Shown here piece by piece: positions 51,953 through 60,846 of a DNA stretch of 64,000 nucleotides. Position numbers and translations under genes: made by a program. Numbering within the stretch: position 1 is the first letter of the stretch; the number at the start of each line of letters is the position of its first letter. The stretch is from Chitinophaga niabensis (GTDB taxonomy: Bacteria; Bacteroidota; Bacteroidia; Chitinophagales; Chitinophagaceae), in assembly GCF_900129465.1 (NCBI RefSeq), contig NZ_FSRA01000001.1, positions 2,358,482 to 2,422,481 on the forward strand. Direction: 5' to 3'. A model generated the notes under the pieces. It was not told the origin of the DNA and did no database searches. It was given only the letters and a program-made list of their open reading frames with translations.

Positions 51953-53443
51953 ATGGTGCAACAGCGATACAGTTTGTTACTGCTGATAGTGGGATTATTA
52001 ACTGCGGCCTCTTTACAGGCGCAGACATTTCCCGGTTATCACACCAGCCAATACGCCGGTATACATGCCGTTCCTTTCAACCCTGCCAGTGCAGCCGGCA
52101 GCAGGTACCGCTGGGATGTGAACATCGTTGGCGCGGATGCCAAAGCAGGCAACACTTACATCAAATTCAACAAAGCCTCCCTCCTTTCCGGCGATTCCCT
52201 GAAAAGGTTTGTGGACTGGTTCCCGGATACACTTTCCAAAAATCTGCAACATGCCTGGGGCAGTGTGGATATTATGATGCCCTCCGCCCTTTATTCCATC
52301 AATGAAAGCCAGTCTATTGCTTTCACATGGAGGGTACGGGCTTCTTTCAACGGCGGGAATATGCATACGTCCACTGCTAATTTCTTCAGCCTGAACTACC
52401 CTAATCCACGTATGTACAACCGTACAATAGCGGAAGAATATAGCGGTTTTTACGGCCAGGCATGGAATGAATTCGGCTTTACCTATGCGAAAGTGTTTAA
52501 AGATGTAGGAGATCACCGCTGGAAAGGCGGCATCACCTTAAAATACCTGGGCGGGCAGGCTGCAGGATATGCTGTAGGCCGCGACGGGTCTTTTGTTTTT
52601 GAGAGCAGAAGCCGGGTAGATATCAATAGCGGAAAACTGAACTACGCTTACAATGCTGAAATGGATGCCTGGGATGGCAGTTTTGGCACCCTCTACAGCC
52701 CTTTTCAAAACCCCGGCATTGGCGCGGATATTGGCGTGATCTACGAATGGCGCCCTGATTCTGATGGTTTTGGCAGTTATTACGAAGACGATACCTGGAA
52801 CCCCGATGCCGATACATGGAAAGCAAGGATAGGCGTTTCCATTGTAGACATTGGCGGTATCAGCTATACCAAATCCCTTTACGCAGCCAACCTGGACCTG
52901 CGGGTACAGGATTATGATGCCTACCTGCTGGAAAAAAGGAAAGGTGAAAGCATTTCCCAATACGCCAGGCGCATGAGCACACAGTTTGCACATGTGGATT
53001 CGGATGCAGGAGATAAATTCTACATGAACCTCCCCACCTCCCTGAACTTAATGGGAGATTATAATATCGACGGCCGCTTTTTTGTAAGCGCCAGCGCTAC
53101 GATCGGTTTATTGGGCGGCCAGAAGGACGATCATAAAACGAATGCGCTGACACAACTGCTGGTAACACCCCGTTATGAAACGCAGCACCTGGGGGTTTAT
53201 CTGCCCTTTTCCGTGAACCGTTACGGGCAGGCAGATGCAGGGTTTGGATTACGTGCCGGCCCATTGGTGATAGGCTCTGCCAGTTTGTTTTCAAACCTTG
53301 CACGCAGCACCGTGAATCATGCGGATGTATTCGTAGCTTTGCGCATAATTCCCATCCGCTTTAACAGAGGCAGCTGGGATAAAGGCGGCGGAGGCATCTT
53401 CCGTAAACGGAGGAACAACCTTGGTTGTCCGAGTGTACCATAG
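51953..53443 (+). CDS. DUF5723 outer-membrane beta-barrel-like protein
   Basis: A 496-residue exported protein with signal peptide (cleavage near SLQAQ, residue 24) and a series of amphipathic beta strands ending in PIRFNRG..., related to the PorV/PorQ-like DUF5723 family. Family members begin NPASAAG after the signal, as here (HAVPFNPASAAGSRYRW). Possible role in surface-protein export or as a structural porin; not proven. It starts 72 nt after the tonB-like gene. Confidence 0.8.
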   Translation: MVQQRYSLLLLIVGLLTAASLQAQTFPGYHTSQYAGIHAVPFNPASAAGSRYRWDVNIVGADAKAGNTYIKFNKASLLSGDSLKRFVDWFPDTLSKNLQHAWGSVDIMMPSALYSINESQSIAFTWRVRASFNGGNMHTSTANFFSLNYPNPRMYNRTIAEEYSGFYGQAWNEFGFTYAKVFKDVGDHRWKGGITLKYLGGQAAGYAVGRDGSFVFESRSRVDINSGKLNYAYNAEMDAWDGSFGTLYSPFQNPGIGADIGVIYEWRPDSDGFGSYYEDDTWNPDADTWKARIGVSIVDIGGISYTKSLYAANLDLRVQDYDAYLLEKRKGESISQYARRMSTQFAHVDSDAGDKFYMNLPTSLNLMGDYNIDGRFFVSASATIGLLGGQKDDHKTNALTQLLVTPRYETQHLGVYLPFSVNRYGQADAGFGLRAGPLVIGSASLFSNLARSTVNHADVFVALRIIPIRFNRGSWDKGGGGIFRKRRNNLGCPSVP

Positions 53444-53451
53444 CAAGGCAT

Positions 53452-54741
53452 ATGAACTATCAGCAAACCATCGATTACCTGTACGGGCAGTTACCCATGT
53501 TCAGCAAAGTGGGCGCTTCCGCATTAAAGAACGACCTGCTCAATATCCGCGAATTATGCGGCATACTGGAACATCCTGAAACAAAATTCCCATCCGTACA
53601 TATAGCAGGCACCAATGGCAAAGGCTCTACCAGCCATATGCTCAGCGCCATCTTTCAACAGGCCGGATATAAAACGGGCCTGTACACCTCCCCTCACCTC
53701 CATGATTTCCGGGAACGCATCCGCATCAATGGCGTAATGATACCGGAAGAAGATGTGATACAATTTGTAGCGCGCATGCGGTCGTCCATGAACACCATCC
53801 AGCCTTCCTTCTTTGAAGTAACGGTAGCCATGGCCTTTGAATACTTTGCACAGCAGAAGGTGGACATTGCTATTATAGAAACCGGGCTGGGCGGCCGTTT
53901 GGACAGTACCAACATCATCACCCCCATCCTCTCCCTGATCACCAATATCAGTTATGATCACATGAACATATTGGGCGACACCCTGCCTTTGATCGCCGCT
54001 GAAAAAGCAGGCATCATCAAACCGGATGTTCCCGTAGTGATCAGTGAAACGCAGGAAGAAGTAGTGCAGGTATTTAAAGGAACAGCAGACCTCCGCCATT
54101 CACCGATCCGTTTTGCGGACCAGGACTGGCGCATCACAGCACATGAACCTTCCACAACGCTTTTAAAGATCACAGTAGAAGATGTGTTAAATAAAAAATC
54201 CTATCCCCTCGTATTAGATCTCCCCGGCCATTACCAGGAGAAGAATATATTAGGTGTACTCAGCGCCGTGCAGATCCTGCAGCAGGCTGGCTGGAAGATC
54301 AGCACCACAGACCTCACTATTGCTTTATCCAAAGTTAAACAGCTTACAGGGCTGGGAGGCAGATGGCAAGTGGTGAAAGAACATCCTTATACCGTATTGG
54401 ATGTGGGGCATAACGAAGCCGGCATCAGGGCCATACTGGAACAACTGAGCTTAGTGTCCTACAAACGCCTGCATATTGTAATAGGGTTTGTAAAAGATAA
54501 AGATGTGGAAGCGGCATTAAAACAGCTTCCTGCTGATGCTATCTACTATTTCACCAAAGCACAGATCCCCCGTGCCATGCAGGAAACAGACCTCATACAG
54601 ATAGCACATGCGGTAGGTTTACAGGGTAATGCTTATGCTGATGTTCCAGCAGCTTATAAAGCTGCGCAGGAACATGCTTCGCAGGATGATATGGTGCTGG
54701 TATGCGGGAGCGTGTTTATTGTGGGAGAAGTGCCGCTTTAA
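53452..54741 (+). CDS. folC: Dihydrofolate synthase / folylpolyglutamate synthase
   Basis: A 429-residue Mur-ligase-type enzyme from the ATG at 53452 (MNYQQTIDYLYGQLP), 8 nt after the DUF5723 stop; the TTG-type upstream start at 53425 overlaps the previous gene and is unlikely. P-loop is AGTNGKGSTSHML (residue 45 on), with SPHLHDFRERIRING and ETGLGGRLDSTN following, and GKxR-like LTGLGGRWQVV plus DVGHNEAG in the C-terminal domain. It adds glutamate to dihydropteroate and folates. Its last bases are repeated in the convergent NUDIX gene. Confidence 0.95.
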   Translation: MNYQQTIDYLYGQLPMFSKVGASALKNDLLNIRELCGILEHPETKFPSVHIAGTNGKGSTSHMLSAIFQQAGYKTGLYTSPHLHDFRERIRINGVMIPEEDVIQFVARMRSSMNTIQPSFFEVTVAMAFEYFAQQKVDIAIIETGLGGRLDSTNIITPILSLITNISYDHMNILGDTLPLIAAEKAGIIKPDVPVVISETQEEVVQVFKGTADLRHSPIRFADQDWRITAHEPSTTLLKITVEDVLNKKSYPLVLDLPGHYQEKNILGVLSAVQILQQAGWKISTTDLTIALSKVKQLTGLGGRWQVVKEHPYTVLDVGHNEAGIRAILEQLSLVSYKRLHIVIGFVKDKDVEAALKQLPADAIYYFTKAQIPRAMQETDLIQIAHAVGLQGNAYADVPAAYKAAQEHASQDDMVLVCGSVFIVGEVPL

Positions 54742-54798
54742 GCTCCCTGTACGGGCATATATTATCCCGGCAGTACTACTGCTTTAAGCTCCCTGTAC
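54735..54798. repeat. Exact 18-bp direct repeat across the folC/NUDIX junction
   Basis: GCTTTAAGCTCCCTGTAC at 54735-54752 (containing the folC stop) and 54781-54798 (inside the NUDIX gene C terminus). Spacing of 46 bp start to start, close to the 49 bp of the repeat at 49608-49672. Confidence 0.8.
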
Positions 54799-55325
54799 TT
54801 CTGCAGCGCATAGAACAGGCAGGACACATGAAGGCTTTGCAGGAACTGGTGATCCTTCAGCAACTGTTCCACTTCCGCTACATCCACCAGGATCACTTCA
54901 ATCTCTTCATTATGATCTAACTGCTGCTCCTGCACTTTTTTACCGCCCAATGCAAGGAACATATGTGTGAGATTGGTATTAACGGAAGGGTTCGGTGATA
55001 CAGCACCAAGGCTGTGTACCTCCGAAAAAGCATACCCCGTTTCTTCCAGCAGCTCCCGCTTCATCGCTGTTTCAGGGGAAGCATCTGTTGCATCTATCAC
55101 ACCCCCTGGTATTTCAAGCAGTACCTTACCCACAGCATGCCGGTATTGCCGGATCAGGATCACTTTATTATCTTCTGTTACGGCCATTGCATTGGCCCAG
55201 TCCGGATACTCCAATACATAATAAGGATCAACAATTCTGCCATCTGCCAAAACACATTTGTCCCTCCTTACGGTTAACCAGGGTTCTTTATGCAGGTATT
55301 CTGATGATAATAATTTCCATTCCAT
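54762..55325 (-). CDS. NUDIX hydrolase, ADP-ribose pyrophosphatase-like
   Basis: A 187-residue NUDIX enzyme. The Nudix box is GGVIDATDASPETAMKRELLEETGY (shown by its ends; Glu cluster of the REx2EE type near residue 90). The N terminus WLTVRRDKCVLADGRIVDPYYVLEYPDWA and the HNEEIEVILVDVAEV tail are like ADP-ribose diphosphatases. It cleans up nucleotide diphosphate derivatives. The gene is the last of a minus-strand unit that starts with the ABC ATPase. Confidence 0.9.
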   Translation of the reverse strand: MEWKLLSSEYLHKEPWLTVRRDKCVLADGRIVDPYYVLEYPDWANAMAVTEDNKVILIRQYRHAVGKVLLEIPGGVIDATDASPETAMKRELLEETGYAFSEVHSLGAVSPNPSVNTNLTHMFLALGGKKVQEQQLDHNEEIEVILVDVAEVEQLLKDHQFLQSLHVSCLFYALQKYRELKAVVLPG

Positions 55326-55339
55326 ATAATTCGAATTAA

Positions 55340-55870
55340 CTACTTCCAGCCTTCGCGTTCTTTCAGGCGCTCAATATGAGCAAGATGATGTAAACCATGC
55401 CAGGAGTAATTGGCTAAATGCGTTGAAAGATCGTAAGAGGCATTATTACCGGGATGAAAGAAGGTACGGTCCCAGTCTTTTGCCTCCATATGTTCCAGCA
55501 CGGACACCCAGCGTGCATGTAATGCATGCAGTAAAGTGATGGACACGTTGATGGGTGTATACTGCACATCTGCCAGTTCCGCCCAGGCTTCCTGGTCGTA
55601 TGGTTTGATAGTAGGATTATCTTCTGTAAGTGCCAGCTTAACCCGCGTAAAACCATTCATATGTGAGTCTGCAACATGGTGTACTACCTGTGCAACCGTC
55701 CAGCCACCGGGGCGGTAAGGGGTTTGCAGCTGATGGGCATCCAGTGTTTGGACTGCTATCTCCAGCAGCGAGGGCAGGTAACGGATATCGTTGATCAGTC
55801 TTTTGCGCATCTCTGCGTTCACCATAGCTGGTGCAACAAAGGGGCCGATGGGAAAGCGTAAATCTTCCAT
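55340..55870 (-). CDS. YfiT/BstA-like DinB-superfamily protein
   Basis: A 176-residue four-helix-bundle protein. Metal-binding His residues of the DinB/YfiT type appear as VVHHVADSH (near residue 65) and HGLHHLAHIE (near 160). Matches such as FPIGPF and RPGGWTVAQVVHH are typical of the YfiT subfamily (putative metal hydrolase / bacillithiol S-transferase). With bshB1 elsewhere in the window, a role in bacillithiol conjugation is plausible but not shown. It lies 14 nt from the NUDIX gene and 5 nt from the ABC gene. Confidence 0.85.
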   Translation of the reverse strand: MEDLRFPIGPFVAPAMVNAEMRKRLINDIRYLPSLLEIAVQTLDAHQLQTPYRPGGWTVAQVVHHVADSHMNGFTRVKLALTEDNPTIKPYDQEAWAELADVQYTPINVSITLLHALHARWVSVLEHMEAKDWDRTFFHPGNNASYDLSTHLANYSWHGLHHLAHIERLKEREGWK

Positions 55871-55875
55871 ATATC

Positions 55876-56643
55876 TTATGAATTTTCGCGGAGATCTTTA
55901 CCTGTGAGATGGATGAAAACATCTTCCAGGTTCGCCTGCTTCACTTCCTTCTTCCTTTCAAAACCACCTGCTACCAATTGATCGATCAAAGCGTCCGGGG
56001 AATCCAGGGCAATGATCTCTCCACTGTCTACAATAGCGCAACGGTCGCAGAGGAACTCTGCTTCATCCATATAATGTGTGGTGATCACTACCGTAGTGCC
56101 CTGGGCACGCACCTGCTGGATGAGTGTCCAGAGATTGCGGCGGGCCTGCGGGTCCAGCCCGGTGGTGGGCTCGTCCAGGAATATGATACGGGGTTTATTG
56201 ATCAGGGTGGTAGCGATGGAAAAACGTTGTTTCTGGCCACCGGAGAGGGATTTGAACTTAGCCCCGGCCTTGTCTTCCAGGTTAAACTCCTTCAGTAAAG
56301 CGCGTGGTTCCACCTTCTTGTTATACAATCCGCCAAACATCTCTATCAGCTCTACCAGGTTGAGACCGGGGTAATAACCCGCAGTCTGTAACTGTACGCC
56401 AATGATCTTCTTGATCGCTTCCGGGTCTTCGTCCAGGTTGTATCCATCCACCATCACCGTGCCGGACGTTTTCTGCCGGAGGGTTTCAATGATCTCCAGA
56501 GTGGTGGACTTCCCGGCACCATTAGGCCCCAGCAGGCCGAACACCTCGTTCTCATACACATCAAAGCTGATCCCCTTCACGGCGGTGAAGTCGCCATACT
56601 GTTTTACCAGGTCCTTCACCTCGATGATCTTGCGTTTTTCCAT
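55876..56643 (-). CDS. ABC transporter ATP-binding protein (ABC-2 type)
   Basis: A 255-residue ATPase subunit. Walker A GPNGAGKST, signature LSGGQKQR, Walker B FLDEPTTGLD and the H-loop TTHYMDEAE are intact. The arrangement and length are those of ABC-2 exporters (lipid, drug or polysaccharide). No permease gene is adjacent: the neighbours downstream are the YfiT-like and NUDIX genes. The partner must be coded elsewhere. First gene of a three-gene minus-strand unit. Confidence 0.92.
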   Translation of the reverse strand: MEKRKIIEVKDLVKQYGDFTAVKGISFDVYENEVFGLLGPNGAGKSTTLEIIETLRQKTSGTVMVDGYNLDEDPEAIKKIIGVQLQTAGYYPGLNLVELIEMFGGLYNKKVEPRALLKEFNLEDKAGAKFKSLSGGQKQRFSIATTLINKPRIIFLDEPTTGLDPQARRNLWTLIQQVRAQGTTVVITTHYMDEAEFLCDRCAIVDSGEIIALDSPDALIDQLVAGGFERKKEVKQANLEDVFIHLTGKDLRENS

Positions 56644-56666
56644 GCCGCCAATTTACTATAAAAAGC

Positions 56667-56694
56667 GAAGAGACGCAATTACATGCGTCTCTTC
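56667..56694 (-). terminator. Terminator of the CAP-domain gene
   Basis: Perfect 11-bp stem (56667-56677 with 56684-56694), 6-nt loop, minus strand continues GCTTTTTATAG. It separates the CAP gene from the ABC unit. Confidence 0.85.
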
Positions 56695-56720
56695 TGCCTG
56701 AATAAATAGTTAGTAAGCTG

Positions 56721-57248
56721 TTATTTGGATGCCGTTCTGTCGGCGGGTTTGTTGATGAAGATCTGTGTAAAGTAAACGATATTTCCTTTACCTTTTGCTG
56801 TGCCAATACCTATCAGGTTAAAATTACCCAGCATGTTCTTCCGGTGGCCGGGGCTTTTGATCCAGCCATCCACAACTGCTTCCGCGCTTAAATTCCCGTA
56901 GGCAACATTTTCTGCTGCAGCGCTTACACGCCCCAGTTTTTTGGAAATGTCGTCTATACGTTGTTCAAATCCATCGTGCCCGAAGCCGGTGCGGCCGTTA
57001 GCCATTGATTTGCTGTGGCTGCGGGCTTCCAAGCTCAGTGTTTCGTTGAGGGATAAAGGGGCCAGACCTTTCGACTTACGAAATTTGTTCACATAGAACA
57101 GGATGTCTTGTTCTTCATCACCGCTATTCCTTACTGAACTGGCGGAGGAAGTGTTGCCGGAAACGGACTTGCTGCAAGCGCTTGCCTGTGAGGCAACAAT
57201 CACCGCTGCAGAGAAAAAAAGGATCTTAAAAAAGTGCTGGTTCAACAT
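56721..57248 (-). CDS. CAP/SCP-domain exported protein
   Basis: A 175-residue protein with a signal peptide and a possible lipobox (SQASAC, Cys25), followed by a Ser/Thr linker and a CAP domain (residues about 50-165). The CAP motifs HSKSMANGRTGFGHDGFE, ENVAYG and WIKSPGHRKNMLGNF are clear. Bacterial CAP proteins of this sort resemble YkwD-like SCP proteins; function unknown. Surface-located if the lipobox is used. Single gene with its own terminator. Confidence 0.87.
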   Translation of the reverse strand: MLNQHFFKILFFSAAVIVASQASACSKSVSGNTSSASSVRNSGDEEQDILFYVNKFRKSKGLAPLSLNETLSLEARSHSKSMANGRTGFGHDGFEQRIDDISKKLGRVSAAAENVAYGNLSAEAVVDGWIKSPGHRKNMLGNFNLIGIGTAKGKGNIVYFTQIFINKPADRTASK

Positions 57249-57309
57249 AGTTTTCTATAAACGATTAACTAATAGAGAAAATTGTTTGATCCAATATCGC
57301 GCCAAAAGT

Positions 57310-58317
57310 TTAACGGATGATGGGAAGCACCTCTTCGATCAGCTTTTTAGATCCGATAAAGATGGGTATACGTTGATGCAGTTCAGTAGGTTTAATATCC
57401 AGTAAGCGTTGATTTCCATCTGAAAACGCCAGCCCGCCAGCCTTTTCCATCAAAAAGGACATGGGGTTACATTCATAACAGAGCCTCAAACGCCCCTGTG
57501 CATATTTGCCAAAGGCCGGGTACATAAAAATACCTCCCTGTACCAGGGTACGGTGTATTTCAGACACCATGCAGCCAATGAAACGGTGGCGGTAGACCTT
57601 TTCCGTAGCATCTTTTGCCATGAAATGGTCAATAGCCTTTTGCACCTTTTTCTCGTACAGGTGATAGTAACCAACGTTAATGGAAAAGATATCGCTTTCG
57701 TCCGGCACCTTCATATTGGGATGAGAGAGGCAGAACTCGCCTATGCTGGGGTCCAGCGTAAAGCCCTGTACACTTCTGCGGGTAGCATATACCAGCATGG
57801 TAGAAGAACCATAAATGATATAACCTGCCGCTATCTGCTGGCTGCCGGGCTGCAGGAAGTCTTCCAGCTCACAGGAGCTCCCATTGGGGGTTAAGCGGCG
57901 GTAAACAGAAAAGATAGTACCGATGGACACATTCACGTCTATATTACCGGAACCATCAAGCGGGTCCATTAACACTACGTATTTGGAGTTCCGGGAGAAC
58001 TCATCGTCAAAGGAAATGAACTCTTCATTCTCTTCAGAAGCCACACCACAGCAATAGATACTGGTCTGGAGGGAGCTGATCAGCTGATCATTGGCAAACT
58101 CATCCAGCTTTTTAACAGATTCGCCCTGCACATTGGTTTTGCCCGCTTCTCCCAGGATATCCGCGATACCGGCCTTATTTACTTCAACGTTCACACGTTT
58201 AGCGGCCAGCCCTATATCCCGCAGGAGCCCGGAAAGCTGTCCGGTTGCGCCAGGGTAGTTCCGCAATTCCTGAATGGTAAACTCGTCCAAGGTCATCACT
58301 CGTTGGTTCATTTTCAT
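57310..58317 (-). CDS. fbp: Class I fructose-1,6-bisphosphatase
   Basis: A 335-residue class I FBPase, the gluconeogenic enzyme that hydrolyses fructose-1,6-bisphosphate. The metal site MDPLDGSGNIDVN (near residue 116), SVYRR, and the C-terminal GGLAFSDGNQRLLDIKP are conserved. The substrate-binding region includes CEYECNPMSFL-like (CYECNPMSFLMEKAGG). A second ATG at codon 3 (58311) is an alternative start. Divergent from the aspartokinase gene with 145 nt between. Confidence 0.96.
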   Translation of the reverse strand: MKMNQRVMTLDEFTIQELRNYPGATGQLSGLLRDIGLAAKRVNVEVNKAGIADILGEAGKTNVQGESVKKLDEFANDQLISSLQTSIYCCGVASEENEEFISFDDEFSRNSKYVVLMDPLDGSGNIDVNVSIGTIFSVYRRLTPNGSSCELEDFLQPGSQQIAAGYIIYGSSTMLVYATRRSVQGFTLDPSIGEFCLSHPNMKVPDESDIFSINVGYYHLYEKKVQKAIDHFMAKDATEKVYRHRFIGCMVSEIHRTLVQGGIFMYPAFGKYAQGRLRLCYECNPMSFLMEKAGGLAFSDGNQRLLDIKPTELHQRIPIFIGSKKLIEEVLPIIR

Positions 58318-58396
58318 ATACGTGTTAGGTTTGGGTGCGCTAAATTAAGCTAAACGGTACGAATATTTAGCAAACTGTCATTTTTTAAGAAACAGA

Positions 58397-58428
58397 TTTT
58401 TAAACAATTCTAAAGTTGCCGTACTTTG
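58397..58428 (+). promoter_or_regulatory. Probable promoter of the aspartokinase gene
   Basis: TTTT (58397-58400), 20 nt, GTACTTTG (58421-58428), an imperfect match to TTTG-N20-TAnnTTTG, 34 nt before the ATG. Confidence 0.45.
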
Positions 58429-58462
58429 CCAAACAATTTTTTAACAGAACAGGATTCTCCTT

Positions 58463-59728
58463 ATGAAGGTTTTCAAATTTGGCGGCGCAAGTTTAGAAAC
58501 TATTGAGCGCATACAACAGGTAGGCAAGATCATCCAGGCTTACCCGGACGATAAACTGCTCATCGTGATATCAGCCATGGGTAAAACAACCAATGAGCTG
58601 GAAAATGTAGCGAAGAATTTCTTCATGCGTAAACGTGAGATAGCCTCCCAGCTGCTCTATAACATAGAACAACATCACCTGCAGGTGGCAGAAAGCCTTC
58701 TTGGCACAAAGGAGCATCCCCTCTTCACGCAATTGCAGCAGTTCTTCACGGAAGCTGAATGGACGCTGGGAGAAAAACCGCTCCGTAACTATGATTATTA
58801 CTATGATCAGCTGGTGGGCCTCGGTGAATTGCTGAGCACTGCTATCGTAAGCGCCTACTTCAATCAGGTTGGCATCACTAACGTATGGCTGGATGTAAGG
58901 GATGTATTCCGTACGGACGATAACTTCCGCGATGCGAATATAGACTGGGAAGTAACGCAGCGCCAGGTGAATGAGAAGGTATTGCCTCTTTTCAATGCCG
59001 TAGACATTGTGATAGCACAGGGCTTCATTGGCAGTACAGACCAGAACGAAAGCGTTACCCTGGGCCGGGAAGGCAGTGATTATTCCGCCGCCGTTTTCGC
59101 CAACCTCCTCAACGCAGAAAGCCAGACCATCTGGAAAGATGTGGAGGGCCTGAAGAATGCAGACCCCAAGCTCTTCCCCAATACGGTGAATATACCGGAG
59201 ATAGGGTTCAATGAAGTGATTGAAATGGCCTATTATGGTGCGCAGGTGATCCACCCTAAAACCATCAAACCGTTACAGAACAAACAAATACCCTTATACG
59301 TTAAATGTTTCCTGGATAAAGACCTCCCCGGCACTGTGATCAAAGGGGATGCAGACGGCCGCAAACTGCCTCCGCTCATCATCCTGAAAAAGAACCAGGT
59401 ATTGATCACCATTACCTCCCGTGCATATGATTTTATCACTGAGGATAAGATCAGCGATATCTACGAGATCTTCCACGATAAAAAAGTAAAGATCAATCTG
59501 ACACAGAACGCTGCCATCAGCTTCAGTTGCTGTATAGACAACAACCCGGAGAAGATAGAGTTACTGATCAAAGCATTACATGCAGGCTTCAAGATCTCTT
59601 ATAACGAAGGGCTGGAACTGTTAACGGTAAGGCATTTCAAGAACGGGCTGCTGGAAGAGTTAACAAAAGGCCGGAAGATATTGCTGGAGCAACGTTCAGA
59701 CAGTACTGTACAACTGATCATGAAATAA
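58463..59728 (+). CDS. lysC: Aspartate kinase
   Basis: A 421-residue monofunctional aspartokinase, first step of Lys/Thr/Met synthesis. Kinase motifs: KFGGAS at residues 5-10 (KFGGTS in most family members), SAMGKTTN, GREGSDYSAAVFAN and the KDVEGLKNADPK segment. A C-terminal ACT region follows (residues about 300-421) that would carry feedback control. No homoserine dehydrogenase fusion. Gene name given for the reaction; several isoenzymes exist in other bacteria. Confidence 0.9.
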   Translation: MKVFKFGGASLETIERIQQVGKIIQAYPDDKLLIVISAMGKTTNELENVAKNFFMRKREIASQLLYNIEQHHLQVAESLLGTKEHPLFTQLQQFFTEAEWTLGEKPLRNYDYYYDQLVGLGELLSTAIVSAYFNQVGITNVWLDVRDVFRTDDNFRDANIDWEVTQRQVNEKVLPLFNAVDIVIAQGFIGSTDQNESVTLGREGSDYSAAVFANLLNAESQTIWKDVEGLKNADPKLFPNTVNIPEIGFNEVIEMAYYGAQVIHPKTIKPLQNKQIPLYVKCFLDKDLPGTVIKGDADGRKLPPLIILKKNQVLITITSRAYDFITEDKISDIYEIFHDKKVKINLTQNAAISFSCCIDNNPEKIELLIKALHAGFKISYNEGLELLTVRHFKNGLLEELTKGRKILLEQRSDSTVQLIMK

Positions 59729-59791
59729 CCTCACCGGCAAGGGACACACAAATGAATGGGGGAATAGCGCGAACATAATTTTCAACGACTT

Positions 59792-59896
59792 ATGGAAAAA
59801 ATACTCCTCTCTGAGCATCACGCCAAATCCATTGCGTATCCCTTACCGAAAAGGTTTTTCTGGCTAAATGGTTCACTGTTTAACGAAAAAGCATAA
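59792..59896 (+). CDS. 34-residue ORF of uncertain reality
   Basis: ATG 59792, TAA 59894: MEKILLSEHHAKSIAYPLPK then a hydrophobic-aromatic end (RFFWLNGSLFNEKA). No family recognised. It ends 2 nt before a 59-nt structured element and lies in an otherwise gene-free 400-bp gap, the only support for it. May be chance. Confidence 0.25.
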   Translation: MEKILLSEHHAKSIAYPLPKRFFWLNGSLFNEKA

Positions 59897-59898
59897 AA

Positions 59899-59957
59899 GG
59901 AGCGCTACAGACCAGGCACCCTTTTGGTGTCATCCACATGCCTCGCCGTAACGCTCC
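59899..59957. ncRNA. 59-nt palindromic, RNA-like fold
   Basis: Outer stem GGAGCGcTAC with GTAaCGCTCC (59899-59908 and 59948-59957; one mismatch), inner stem AGGCA with TGCCT (59914-59918 and 59939-59943), and small inner stems CC/GG and TGT/ACA. Could be a structured RNA, a repetitive extragenic palindrome or an operator; no T tract follows, so it is not a standard terminator. Confidence 0.35.
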
Positions 59958-60129
59958 ATGGTAAGTATTACTATCTCATAAGCATAATTTAATCCTGCAC
60001 ATAAATTTATCGTGTAACTGCTTACAGCATTTGCTTATTCTATGGGAAGTGCTTTCCCGCCAATTGATACCGCTTTGCTACAGTATTGCAGCATTCATGG
60101 GGAGATGTGTGTTATTGATAGGGAGGAAA

Positions 60130-60846
60130 CTACGGGGTCTTATCCAGGATGCGGAGTACCAGTTCTTTATAACTTCTTCCTATAGGGATAGGTTTGCCAT
60201 TTATCTCAATATCTGTGGCGGTGAAGGCATCGATCTTATCCTTAGCTACAATGAAAGACCTATGGATGCGCAGGAAATTATTCTTCGCCAGCAGGTCTTC
60301 TATCTCACCCAGCTGGAACTTGGTGAGGATGGTCTTCTGGCGGGTAGTAATGCCAATGTATTCCTTCAGGCTTTCTATATAGAGTATTTCATCCAGGTAT
60401 ACTTTCACTTTCTTCTTACTCACATTAAAGAACAGGTAAGCCCTTTCTGCGGGGCCGGTAGCCGGTAAATGCATCACAATTGGCTGTACCGCCTGCTGGC
60501 GCACTTTATTCACTGCCATCAGGAAGCGGCTGAATTCAATGGGTTTTAAGAGATAGTCCACTACATTCAGTTCATATCCTTCCAATGCATATTCCTGGTA
60601 AGCGGATGTAATGATGATCTGGGGCGGATTTTTCAGTGCTTTAATGAAAGCAAGCCCTTTGAGCTTAGGCAGGTGAATATCGAGGAATATGAGGTCTATA
60701 TGCTCTCCCTGTAATACCTCCATGGCGTAGATGGCATCCATACAAACACCTTTCAGCTGCAGGAAAGGCACCTGCCGGATATAATCGCTGAGCACTTCTG
60801 CTGCCAGCGGTTCATCTTCCACTATGATGCAATTAAATTTTTGCAT
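60130..60846 (-). CDS. LytTR-type response regulator
   Basis: A 238-residue response regulator: receiver domain (IIVEDEPLAAEVL, phospho-Asp in LIFLDIHLPKLKG near residue 56, Lys in LLKPIEF) and a C-terminal LytTR DNA-binding domain (ILYIESLKEYIGI, FLRIHRSFIVAKDKIDAF). It is coded 14 nt inside the end of the LytS-type kinase gene, so the pair is translationally coupled. LytTR regulators bind direct repeats with helical spacing; the 11-bp tandem repeats upstream of the pair are a candidate site. Confidence 0.94.
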   Translation of the reverse strand: MQKFNCIIVEDEPLAAEVLSDYIRQVPFLQLKGVCMDAIYAMEVLQGEHIDLIFLDIHLPKLKGLAFIKALKNPPQIIITSAYQEYALEGYELNVVDYLLKPIEFSRFLMAVNKVRQQAVQPIVMHLPATGPAERAYLFFNVSKKKVKVYLDEILYIESLKEYIGITTRQKTILTKFQLGEIEDLLAKNNFLRIHRSFIVAKDKIDAFTATDIEINGKPIPIGRSYKELVLRILDKTP

